Below the pieces are notes generated by a model. That model was given only the letters and a program-made list of their open reading frames with translations, was not told the origin of the DNA and ran no database searches. A DNA stretch of 64,000 nt, from NCBI RefSeq assembly GCF_003254395.2, contig NC_037646.1, positions 1,178,001 to 1,242,000 on the forward strand. Direction: 5' to 3'. This DNA is from Apis mellifera. Its lineage: Eukaryota; Arthropoda; Insecta; Hymenoptera; Apidae. Position 1 is the first letter of the stretch. Each line of letters starts with the position of its first letter. A program made the translations under genes and the position numbers. Shown here in pieces: positions 1 to 9,085 of this stretch.

Positions 1-330
1 TTCAAACAATTTTTCTTGACATCAGTGACGTCAGAATACATAAGGATAATTTGAGAATTTCTATTAAGAAGCGTTCAGGATACAATGGAATATACTTTAT
101 GGAAATGGATAAAACAAATGATGATCGAGATCATGCAAATCTTAAATCGTGATTACGATGAGTAACTCCTCGCAGATACAATAAGATTTATTGACGCTTT
201 GCAATAAGGAATTACCAAATTGCCCTTCCATAATTTCAAATACGGAACATATAACGAAAAATAACAAAAGAAATTCGTGAAGTCTCGAGTTGAAACTTTG
301 AAGTTATATAAACATGCCCAAGTTACCAAT
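1..330 (-). pseudogene. Possible integrase C-terminal remnant of the BEL/Pao relic
   Basis: Minus-strand frames here contain FEIMEGQFGNSLLQ followed by CEELLIVITI. These resemble the BEL/Pao integrase stretch with consensus FGGLWEA.VKS and EEL.T.L.QIEA.LNSRPL. The position, downstream of the reverse transcriptase, is where integrase should be. Similarity is weak, the catalytic residues are not visible and frames change several times. It may instead be unrelated decayed sequence. Confidence 0.25.
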
Positions 331-789
331 CCTTACTGTTAACCTGCAGCATGTTTATTTCATTATGATGGACGGTTCGTTGTAATGAATACCTATAATG
401 AATGCACAACCTTGGATCCTAGTAGCAGATAATCGATCCATCAAGTAGATATATATCCTTGGATTCTATGTTCTAATTACTCGTATGTAATTAATCATAT
501 ATTTCTATGTGCGAGAGTTTGAGTGATATGAATTTGAGCTAATATTCAATGTCTACGCGTTGAATTTTCAAGATCACAAAGTAAAAGTATTCGTCCAGAA
601 TTTGTTGCTCACTCTGAGGTATTTCCATTTACTGAGAAAAGTGTTTGAAATCGGTAGCATTTTCAATATTGAAAGATTCGTATGGTTAAAAAAATAGTCA
701 TATTTAGAGACATTTCCCGAATTTTGGTAGATCACGTTTTATAATAGTTTCCAATTTCTGAAATTGTTCACTTGTTATGTGATTCGATG

Positions 790-1196
790 CGACATGTTTT
801 CGTATGGTGAAAACGTAATCTTCAACGTAATATCAATGGTTCCGCAGATTCTTGGCAACAATATTGAATCTATCGAGACATACAGAACGGAGTTGAAACG
901 TATCATATGCGACAGTGATCAATACACGGTTTTATCATTCAGCATCCTCTTTCCACAAAAGACTCTCTGCGTTGAAGAGATTAAGATGAATTTATAAACT
1001 GCTGGTACATAGTATTTATGTTAACGTATAAAACGACATTAGATGATCGAACACGAAGAAAGATTGGCAGAAGATTATTTTGGATAATAGGTTGAACGAA
1101 CTGTACATCAATCAATAATGTTTTGTTACATTTCATAAAGTTCTCGGATATTACTCGCATTTTGGAATTCAGCACAATGCAAATTGAACTCATCAT
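790..1196 (-). pseudogene. BEL/Pao reverse transcriptase fragment
   Basis: The minus strand from 1196 to 981 is open and reads KMRVISENF, then DVQFVQPIIQNNLLPIFLR, then VLYVNINTMYQQ. This follows the BEL/Pao reverse transcriptase pattern (KLRVVFDAS, DV..VGPTIQ..L..ILLRFR, V..ADI.KMYRQV). The aspartate of the family ADI motif is asparagine here (VNIN). After an in-frame stop the reading continues in another frame with VLITVAYDTFQ and YYVEDYVF at 832-809, where the catalytic YVDD core has become YVED. Both catalytic sites are changed and the frame is broken, so this is a dead polymerase. Identification of the family is good; exact ends are approximate. Confidence 0.8.
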
Positions 1197-1700
1197 TCAC
1201 GATGGTTTTTAATAGCGATGATATTTCTGTGATCTAATACATATGTTTTCTCATAATAAGCTCAGAATTCTTGCGCAATGCGAACAGCTTCGATTCTTGT
1301 TCTGGATTATATGGCGGATTATTTTCTTTAATTCATTTATTGAAATCGTTAAATCGAACTATAATCGAGATTCGATGGTGATCGATAGGAACGTTTCGCG
1401 TTCTCGATATTACGACACATAATTTATTGTGTCGCAAAATTGATTAATTCATTGTATTTCGAATCTCCTGTTTCCCTTGAATTGGATAGTGAGTTCTCAC
1501 AACTTCATTAAAAATCTACGAATTTGAGCGTTAATTGTTTATCTGACTGTTGAAGACCTATTCTCCAAACTCGTTACGAATACTCGGAAAAGAAATCAGA
1601 TTTCATTTGAATCGATAATAATTCTGCTACTGCGGAGGATGTATTTATAAAAAGTTGGCAAGACATTGAATATATCCTTATATATATATATGACGCGTTA

Positions 1701-1985
1701 TATATGACCACGAATCTGATTGATCGTGTCGAAATATATATATTCGAAATTTTTGCGGATACTGCGATGCATCCTCTCATCCGCAGTAAGCTATTCGATG
1801 CGACCTTGAATTATCGCGAATTTATCAAATAGCGAAATATGATGATTTAACTGCTCCTGAAGAGGACCGGCTTTAGTAAATTTCCTACGCGCAATGCAGA
1901 AATTTTTTAATCGGATTAATCTGGTCCGAACACGCTCATACTTTTCAATTAGTCTCTCGAGCTCGATTGTTGAAACTGCCATCAT
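1701..1985 (-). pseudogene. BEL/Pao gag N-terminal domain (DUF1759-like) fragment
   Basis: From the methionine at 1985 the minus strand reads STIELERLIEKYERVRTRL, then FAIIQGRIE. An in-frame stop follows at 1788-1790, and the same frame then continues with ERMHRSIRKNFEYIYFDTI until about 1701. The order of a charged helix, an LQ.QL segment, an F..IQ..IE segment and an ER..FE..YFD segment is typical of the DUF1759 region that begins BEL/Pao gag proteins. It sits between the zinc knuckle and the reverse transcriptase, where the protease would be expected. It may therefore belong to a second element. One stop codon inside an otherwise well-kept frame marks it as a pseudogene. Confidence 0.6.
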
Positions 1986-2276
1986 GTATACACGAATCAA
2001 GAAAATTAATGAACAACTCACCTGAAAGATGGGATAGATATCATTTGATTGGTTCTCGTTGATCTTGGAAATGATCAACTTCTTCACCAAAGAGTTACGC
2101 CATATTAACGAATAGCTCGGCGAATCTTACATCGTTGATCGAAGTCTCGATAAATGCTTGCAGGAGACGATCTCCTCTGGATATCGATCGTCAAGAAACA
2201 TGCCTTTGTTTCTATGTTGAATAAAGGATTAAATCCAATTTGAACAGGTAATCCTTCTCTTCCACCTTGTTCAAAC

Positions 2277-2603
2277 TTACAATCTCTGGCAGTGGCCTGA
2301 ATCGACTTGGCTATCTTTATGCAGAAGAGTATGATATCTAGCTTGATACTGTCTGAACGAATCACTGCTGCATGCCTTAGCTTTCCGGACGTAGATAGGA
2401 TTGAAGACAGATATCATCTGCTCAGTCCATTTGCAGGAATCCGAATCCTGTTGGATGTTGTCCTCCAGAATAGATAAAGTGGTTTTTCTTCTGGGACATA
2501 TGCTTGCAACTTGAGTTTCCACAATAGTTGATTTCATCACATACTTGTAGTTGCTTGTTTCCACCAAATATTCAACTCGAAGGATCAATGTTCGCGCCCG
2601 CAA
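2277..2603 (-). pseudogene. BEL/Pao gag zinc-knuckle region fragment
   Basis: A minus-strand open frame of 108 codons ends with KAKACSSDSFRQYQARYH directly followed by TLLHKD. BEL/Pao gag proteins carry a Cys/His knuckle of the form C.NCL..GH....CSS..CR.C..RHHTLLH just before the protease. The ACSSD, QAR.H and TLLH landmarks are kept, but several metal-binding cysteines are replaced (F for C in SFRQY, Y for C and for H), so it could not bind zinc normally. The following minus-strand DNA down to about 2105 is open in another frame and may be protease remnant, but I could not find its catalytic aspartate. Confidence 0.6.
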
Positions 2604-2619
2604 TATTGATATCGTAATA

Positions 2620-3280
2620 ATTTGATAGATACAAGCTAATGATTATCGAATGCTTTCAATTAGTCGTAATTAGGATATTTCGTATTGTGGATATAGATTA
2701 TTCGTACGGAGCACTTGTCTATTAGAGAGCACGTCTCTCTCAAGACAATGTCGCACATGAAATCGTATCTGATAATCAGAGCACAATGTGTTCACAAACT
2801 AATTGTCGACGGTCGGACTACGATATGATCACTTTGAGACTTTTTTGGAAGTGACGATAGGTAATCGTGTTCATCACGAAAAAAGCTTCTTCTTAAATCA
2901 TTAAGGAGGACACAGATTTCCGATAAGATACGGCAATAAATAGTAACATTCCCAAACCCGAGGAAAACTCTTCTCTTGAATTGATACATTTATCCCAAGA
3001 TAAGCGAGATAGTAAGTAATCTCTCTCACAGACCACCTCGAACAATGCCATCGTCGTTGAGTCAATCTGAGTCGTATCTGGAACATGGTGTTGAAGTTAC
3101 CTCTATTATTGCCGAATTATGGTAGAGATATGCAATTATATTTGCCAATCAGATCTTCAAAATAAAAATCTTTCAACAAACATTGTTCAGATTCAATAGA
3201 ACTATAACCTACTATCCAAAAACAGAAAGAGATCTCCTTTGGTAAACTGTTTATAAACCACGAGAGCAATTAGTCCTTGT
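2620..3280. other. GC-richer tail of the retroelement island, unassigned
   Basis: Base composition stays like that of the retrotransposon relic up to about 3280 and then drops sharply to AT-rich DNA. Two short overlapping minus-strand frames (3086-2901 and 2989-2792) are open, but neither gives a motif I recognise. By position this could be upstream gag or the 5' LTR of the minus-strand element. That is inference. Confidence 0.3.
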
Positions 3281-3284
3281 GAAC

Positions 3285-4646
3285 AAACTTCTTTTCTTAT
3301 TATTTAAAAAGTTGTTTCGTCCTCTTCGAGTAAATTTAAAATTAATGCTTTTTAATAATTTATGAAATGAACATTTCTTAAAATTAAATAGGATCGCATT
3401 TACAATTTCTTTCTCTTAAAACTTTTTTTTATTATTGGTAGTAATATTATTCTTGTAAAAAAAAATTGATGAATTATTCATCGATATTAACAATATTCTC
3501 ATTAAAATCGTTTATTATTATTTCTTTCAAAAATTTTTTGTTGCCTTTTTCGTTCTTTTTTGGAATATTCATATACTCCTGATATAATATATTCTTTGTG
3601 TCTATAAAAGAATATTCTTTGTGTCTATATAATAGATCTAATAATACAAAAAAATTAAATAATATTTTTCTTATAATATTACATTTTGTTAAAATGTAAT
3701 TCTTATCTCTTCTAGAAGCTGCTTTAGTAATTTTTTTTACTTTACAATTCATAATATGAATTGATTCTTTTAGTATTTTTTTTTCTTTTCATTTCTTTAC
3801 AAATATTTAAAATAATATTTTTCTCATTTAATAATATATTATATTCATTTAATAATATATATTCTTTTAATATTCGTTTTATTTTTGTTTTTTATAATGT
3901 TGTTGTTATAATGTTTTATAATGTTTTCTTATCAATTAGAACTTGATAATAACGAAAATATATAATGACGAAAAAACAAAAAAATACAACATATGTTTCG
4001 AACACTCTCTCTAAAATCTAATCATTTTTTTATCCTTTCCAGTAATCATCTGAAGGAATGAAGATTTTTTCTCTTTTTCTAACTTTCTGAAGAAAGTATA
4101 TTCTTGAAGCTTTCCTGCGATCGCGTGTACATTTGGAAATTATTTAAATTTCCTCCTCTTTCCACTTTGTATGATTCTCTCGACAAAGAACCACTACAAT
4201 TTGACCCTGATTTTTGACTATCTTTTGAGAATCAATAACTGCAACTAAAGTAGCATCGATTATGTGAATATTAGGCAATTTTTTTTTTATTATTATTATT
4301 ATTACTATATTTTCTGACTCAATTCGTTGGATCTAATATAAATTTTAGTACATATCATATTCGTGAGAATAGTAGAGATGATTAGAATTAATCGAAAAGG
4401 AATTATTTAAGGAAATAGGTCTATGCCGCTCTAATGCATAGCAATTGGTATTAAAATACATTTTCAGATGATTCTCATGATTCATATATAGAATGTTTTG
4501 CTAAAAATTACATATAAAATTATATATTGTTGTTGTTGTTATTTATTTGTAGTGAAAAATATTTTGATAATAAATGATTTAAAAAAAGGTGCACATATTT
4601 ATTGTCATTAATTTTTTATACATGGACGCGTTTTTTATTTTTTAAA
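3285..4646. other. AT-rich intergenic DNA, no gene seen
   Basis: Low-complexity A/T-rich sequence. It contains a two-copy direct repeat of about 18 bp (ATATTCTTTGTGTCTATA) near 3590-3630 and short trinucleotide runs near 4290 and 4530. The open frames on both strands have strongly biased Lys/Ile/Asn/Phe composition and no family motif, so I do not treat them as genes. Confidence 0.6.
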
Positions 4647-4648
4647 TA

Positions 4649-5225
4649 TTAGGTATACAAATAAGTTTTTTTCCTTTTTTTTCTACGATCATAATTTCTG
4701 TCTGAATTTGAATTACTTCCCGTTTGTGGTGCCATCTGAAAGAGTGTTCTTTTGTTTTTAAGAAGAGTCGGAATAAACGCTCTAAGTGTTTCCAGTCCTA
4801 TGCAACAATTTCAAGCGATATAGCGTGCAAAAAGCATTATTTGCGTCACTGCTTACTTTTTGCATTCCAGCTTAAGAAATCAGCTATTGAAGCTATTGGT
4901 TTGCGGCTGGAAGAGAATGATGTATCTTACAAAACATATAAAAAGTGGTACCAAAGATTTAAAGTCAGAAATTTTAATTTGGAAGACGACGATCGTTCAG
5001 ATGCATCAAGAAAATTTGATGATGATGAATTAGAAGAATTGCTCAATCCAACGAAAATTCAACCCAAACGCAAGAAGAATTGGTAAAAAGATCGGGAGTT
5101 ATGAGACAAACAATATGTTGGTTCTCGGTCTATTCGACTGAAACAATTGGATAATCTTGTACCTGATTTATGTAATAAAATCTTGAATTTGGAAAAATTT
5201 GAAAAGAATTTATTTTCATACCTAA
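4649..5225 (+). mobile_element. Internally deleted mariner element, N-terminal half kept
   Basis: The left end TTAGGTATACAAATAAGT (4649-4666) is matched inverted at the right end: TTTATTTTCATACCTAA ends at 5225. Each end is flanked by TA (4647-4648 and 5226-5227), the mariner target duplication. Between them lies the N-terminal, DNA-binding half of a mariner transposase on the plus strand, followed at once by the right-end sequence. About 577 bp remain of the usual roughly 1.3 kb. The whole catalytic domain (DDD) is missing, so the copy is non-autonomous. The TATAA microsatellite starts exactly at the right target site. Confidence 0.8.
4724..5180 (+). pseudogene. Mariner transposase fragment (paired helix-turn-helix DNA-binding domain)
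   Basis: The frame opening at 4724 reaches recognisable transposase at about 4826: HYLRHCLLFAFQLKK, then VSYKTYKKWYQRFK, then FNLEDDDRSDASRKFDDDEL. This is the first helix-turn-helix of mariner transposases plus the acidic linker (family form F.L.D..RSGRP.KF.DEEL). Near 5060 the frame shifts; the next frame gives TQEELVKRSGVMRQTI, the second helix-turn-helix. A further shift gives SIRLKQLDNLVPDL (family RLK.LG...VPHEL) up to about 5180. The catalytic domain is absent. The original start codon is not evident, because the codons before KKHYLRHC lack a well-placed methionine. Two frameshifts and the deletion make it non-functional. Confidence 0.8.
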
Positions 5226-5262
5226 TATAATATAATATAATATAATATAATATAATATAATA
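5225..5262. repeat. (AATAT)n microsatellite
   Basis: About seven perfect copies of a five-base AATAT unit abut the right end of the mariner derivative. The array may have grown from the TA target site. Confidence 0.85.
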
Positions 5263-7221
5263 GAAATTTTTTTTATACACCGAATTCTCTATAAAAAAAA
5301 AAATTAAAATATTAACCTATATATATTTAAAAATGATTAATTTGGAAATAGTTTGAATATTGTAAATATTATTAAGAAAACTTCACTCGTTCACTAATGA
5401 TAATTGTATTTATTTATTAATTATTTACAAAAATGTTCAATGTACATGTTCAAACGTCCATTTACATTTTTGCAAATGTCAATAGAATAGTGATCGTCTC
5501 ATATCTTGTAACATATTTTGCAACAATTATTTATGATATATTTTTTTTGTATCGAGCAGTGTAGTTGGAAATTTCTGCTCTGTAATTTCAACTCTATAAA
5601 AAAAGTCGAAGAGGCATCTTAATTAGGTGATCATGTCGGAAAATTAATCACATATGACGTTTTTTTCTTTTTTTTTTTAAATAAATCTTAAAGTAAATTG
5701 ATAATATGCTTTATTTTCACAATTATTTATCAAATTATATAATTAAATATCTGTGTCAAGATCAAACTTCTCGAATGTTTATACTTCACAACATTATATA
5801 GGTTTTTTTTTTTTTTTTTAAACTTCATTGATTGATATATAAAAAAAACATACGGTTCTATTTAAAAAATGAAAGTCGACCTTTATATGTCATGCTTCCA
5901 TTTACAAAAAAAACTAATAACACCAATATGTGCATCAAAACATTGCTCGGTGCAAAAAATAATAATTCAAGGTGATATTTAGCGAGAAACACTATGTATA
6001 TGAATTATATATATATGTGTATATATAATATTATATATATATGTATATATATATATATGAATCATATATACACGAACACCATGTGAATTAAAAAATAACA
6101 CGTCTCTTTTATTTTCCTCCCGGTCATTATTTATTGGTGGCACGTGCCGTCTTAAGTTATTTGTTTTGTCGAGAGAACTTTTTAATATTCTTTATATCTA
6201 TAAATTTACATGCCTGATGATTTTTTTATTGAATATAAATATCATTATTATATTTTTATGTAGCTAAAAAAGATCAAATATTCAATATGTAAAAAAAAAA
6301 ATATGCCGTATATTATTTAAATATACATATAATACATGTCAAATTGTGTAATATATACACAATGTTAAATGTAATTTTATTAGATTTATATATAGATATA
6401 TAATATTATATAAGTTTTCTTATGATTTAAATTATTCATAAATTGCTATTGTTTATTTGAAAAAATTGAGCAGAGAATAAAATTGTTTTATATATCACGT
6501 AATATATTGTTTCAATATCATAACATAACTTTCATATTATCTCAATTTATTTCTATAAATAAATTATTTAGAATTTTTCTAATTTTCAATATTATATCGC
6601 AATTAGAAATTTTTCAATTCAAAATAAAAGATTAAATTTGTTTATAATATTCAATTATATAAATAATATATAATATTAATTATATAAATAAATTTATTAT
6701 CAGAAAAAAAATATATATTTGTATAAAAATCCACGATCTAATCATTATTTTCTTAGAATTTATAATTACAGATAATTCATATCTTTTGAATATTCTTCAT
6801 GTTCTAAAATCATTTTTCATCGCGTTATTTATATTCGAAATGATTTATATAATTTGAATTTTAAATCATTTTATTCACACAAAAATTCATTTTGAAATCT
6901 CAGAAATTATAATAATTATAAATGGGTTTCTTTATTGAAAATGAAATGTTACAAAATTCAAAAATAAAAATCTTCATAAATGTCATGTTTTATTTTCGGA
7001 CACAAGGTAATTATAAGAGATATGCGATATCGAATAATTAATTATTGATAGCTAATGATTTGTCTCGAGTTATTACTGAAAGATATCAATAATAATAATT
7101 TCATTCGAGAACAAGATTTCTCAACTTATAATTACAACTAATATGTACAGATTATTAATATATTCGTGCATGTTTAAAAGATCGTAAAAATCAAAATAAA
7201 TACAAAAAATAATAAAAATAT
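5263..7221. other. AT-rich intergenic DNA, no gene seen
   Basis: A/T-rich sequence with homopolymer runs and a TA/TATG-type microsatellite around 6000-6070. No open frame with a recognisable motif and no RNA gene signature was found on either strand. Confidence 0.6.
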
Positions 7222-7397
7222 ACAAAAGTGTGATCGAAACTTATTTACTAAGTTGTAAATAAATAATTAAAATTTGCGATAAACAAATGATACAAAGAGT
7301 AAGATTTATTTCCTTTATTTCTGTCTCACTTCGTTTAACGCAAATTTCAATTATTTATAATTTAATAAATAAAATATTTTTGTATATCAACTTTTGT
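7222..7397. repeat. Palindromic MITE-like repeat, copy A
   Basis: The left arm starts ACAAAAGTGTGATCGAAAC and the right arm ends ATATCAACTTTTGT. When the right arm is reverse-complemented the two share ACAAAAGT, ATTTATTA-type, TAAATAATT and AATTTGCG blocks over about 75 bp, with small gaps. The centre carries GTCTCAC and CGTTTAACG, which recur in other copies (8286, 23155, 35478, 56961, 59503). There is no coding capacity. It looks like a non-autonomous, foldback-type DNA element. Confidence 0.6.
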
Positions 7398-8285
7398 GTT
7401 TTGGTCTAAAAAATTAATTCACACTTCAAAAAGTGTTCTACGAATATATTAATACTCCGTATAATATAACGATTTAATATAATATTAATGCTTTAACAAG
7501 CAAATCTCGTAAGTTTTGTTACATTTAATTGAGTATTATTTTAAAAATTTCATCACGTATTAATATAGAATTTTTGGAAATATATTTTTCCTTTTATATC
7601 TTTATAATCTGAAATAAAACCGATTTTTTTTCTCGTTTTTGATTGACTGATGTTTTTTCCTTGCTTTTTTTCAAAAGTTGTGGAATAATCTAAAGAAACT
7701 TTTTTTTTATCGAATATTTTCGTAATTCTCTGATTGCATATTAAATATTGGTTTTATTAACGCCGATGTCTTTCTTTTCCACTTTCTCCACTGCCTCTTT
7801 AAAATAATTTTCAGACCATGATGCTTTTAATGTGCTCTTTACCTACTTTCGTGATATAATATTCTTAATAATTAAAAAAATACACGTTAAAATTTATCAC
7901 ATGCAAAAAGATTGTAAAGTGAATATTGTAAAACGATTATCGTAGAGTAAATCGCAAAATGATTCCATATAAACAAGAAATATTAGAAAGTTTAAACGAA
8001 TTTTCTTGTTCTATTTATTGTTTTTGATTTCAAATAATAGGTTGAAGGAGACATAAATTTATATTGTCATACAAAATTAAATGTTTTAAAACGAAAAAAG
8101 TGATTTGATCTTTGGTGAGATAATTCCCGAGAATGTTTTTTTTATTAAAAAAGAAAAATGATTAAAAATTAATAAAAATTTTTATTACTTTTCTCTCTAA
8201 AATTTAATTTAAATACATATTGAATGTTAATATTTGAAGAACATTGTTGAAGAATCGAATTGAACTTAAAGTTCAAATCAAACAC
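7398..8285. other. AT-rich intergenic DNA, no gene seen
   Basis: A/T-rich sequence between two copies of the palindromic repeat family. I see no convincing coding region, RNA gene or transposon end. Confidence 0.6.
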
Positions 8286-8430
8286 AAAAATTAATATACG
8301 AAAATATTGAAAATTATTTATTAACAAATTTTTTTGCATTAAATGAAGCGAGACAGTGTAAATGTCTCTTGTTTCAAACTTCAAATTACCTATAATTTAA
8401 TAAATAAATCTTAATCGATATTTTTATTTA
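8286..8430. repeat. Palindromic MITE-like repeat, copy B, abutting a mariner element
   Basis: It begins AAAAATTAATATACGAAAATA and ends TCTTAATCGATATTTTTATT. The reverse complement of the right arm matches the left arm, and the centre has AAGCGAGACAG...CTCTTGTTTC like the other family members. The right arm stops at the TA target site of the mariner derivative starting at 8431. The terminal AACTTTTGT-like end of the repeat is therefore missing or displaced by that insertion. Confidence 0.55.
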
Positions 8431-9083
8431 TTAGAGTATCTCATAAGTTGGAAGGAATGATTTTAACTGATTATTTTTATATAAACATGCAGATTTATTT
8501 ATTAGCCATTTATGACATCAGTTTCAGTTATCTCAAAGCTCTTAAAATACGTTTCGTTGATAACACAGTCTTTTTTAAAACTTTTTTCCACACCGTTCAA
8601 TATGAATAGTTAAACGAAGCATTCATAGCATGTTATATTTTGTTACTTTAAAAAAGATAATAGTGCAAATGATATTGCAGACGAGGTTTCACATTTTTTC
8701 ATCACGACAATGTAAAACCGCATTGGTTGTAAGAGAAAAGCTGTTATAGTTTGATTGGGACGTTCTACCGCATCCTCCATATTTTCCTGATCCCTCTCTA
8801 TCCGACTTGTTCCTGTCATTAAAAAATTTTCTTCATGATAAACGATTCCGATCCGTAAGCAAAATAAAAACGCATCTCGAGAGATATTTTGCAAATAAGT
8901 CCCAACAATTTTGGAAAAAGGGAATAATGAGATTTCCTGAAAGATGGAAGAAGGTGATAGAACAGAACAGTTCATATATAACGCAATTAATCTTATCAAT
9001 ATACAAATCAAACTTAAATAACAAATCGTGTATTTATTTCGTATCAAAAAAAAAAAAAAAAGGAAACTTATGGAACATCCTAA
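8431..9083 (+). mobile_element. Internally deleted mariner element, C-terminal half kept
   Basis: The left end TTAGAGTATCTCATAAGTT (8431-8449) is matched inverted by AACTTATGGAACATCCTAA ending at 9083. TA flanks both sides (8429-8430 and 9084-9085). Inside, a short N-terminal transposase remnant near 8602-8690 is followed directly by the C-terminal catalytic end. The element is 653 bp instead of about 1.3 kb, so most of the DNA-binding domain and the first catalytic region are deleted. The TIR differs from that of the element at 4649 and the two belong to different mariner lineages. Confidence 0.8.
8602..9051 (+). pseudogene. Mariner transposase remnant (start plus C-terminal catalytic region)
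   Basis: Around 8602 a methionine frame interrupted by stops reads HVIFCYFKKDNSANDIADE, resembling the start of irritans-type mariner transposases. It jumps directly to FFHHDNVKPH, the motif with the second catalytic aspartate. After an in-frame stop the frame reads WDVLPHPPYFPDPSLSDLF; this carries the third catalytic aspartate in the PY.PD context. It ends FLHDKRF...LERYFA...FPERWKKVIEQNSSYI, the usual transposase C-terminus. The helix-turn-helix region and first catalytic aspartate are absent. The poly-A run near 9048-9061 follows the natural end of the protein. Confidence 0.85.
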
Positions 9084-9085
9084 TA

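Larger units (their letters stand above)
1..3280 (-). mobile_element. Decayed BEL/Pao-type LTR retrotransposon (or several overlapping copies), truncated by the window edge
   Basis: This island is clearly richer in G+C than the following 60 kb. Read on the minus strand it gives broken pieces of a BEL/Pao polyprotein: a gag zinc-knuckle region (2603 to 2277), a gag N-terminal coiled domain (1985 to 1701) and reverse transcriptase (1196 to about 800). Weaker integrase-like text lies near 330 to 1. Stops and frameshifts interrupt every part, so it is inactive. In an intact element the gag N-terminal domain precedes the zinc knuckle. Here it lies downstream of the knuckle, so two copies may be fused or nested. 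I found no LTRs. The element probably continues to the left of the window. The family rests on the reverse transcriptase and knuckle motifs; the outer limits are approximate. Confidence 0.75.

Noticed and set aside
764..997. 77-codon plus-strand open frame
   Set aside because: It is antisense to the decayed reverse transcriptase and has no motif of its own.
1..3100. Idea that the GC-richer start is an odorant-receptor pseudogene cluster
   Set aside because: The readable motifs (KMRVISENF, IIQNNLLPIFLR, knuckle TLLH) match BEL/Pao retrotransposon proteins instead, all on the minus strand.
3474..3752. 92-codon minus-strand open frame
   Set aside because: Lys/Ile/Asn/Phe-rich with no motif; expected by chance at this AT content.
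8643..9047. 134-codon minus-strand open frame
   Set aside because: Antisense of the mariner transposase C-terminus, which is the real source of the openness.
4649..9083. Single mariner element split by 3.2 kb of inserted DNA
   Set aside because: Each half has its own pair of TIRs and TA sites, and the TIR sequences differ, so they are two separate elements.
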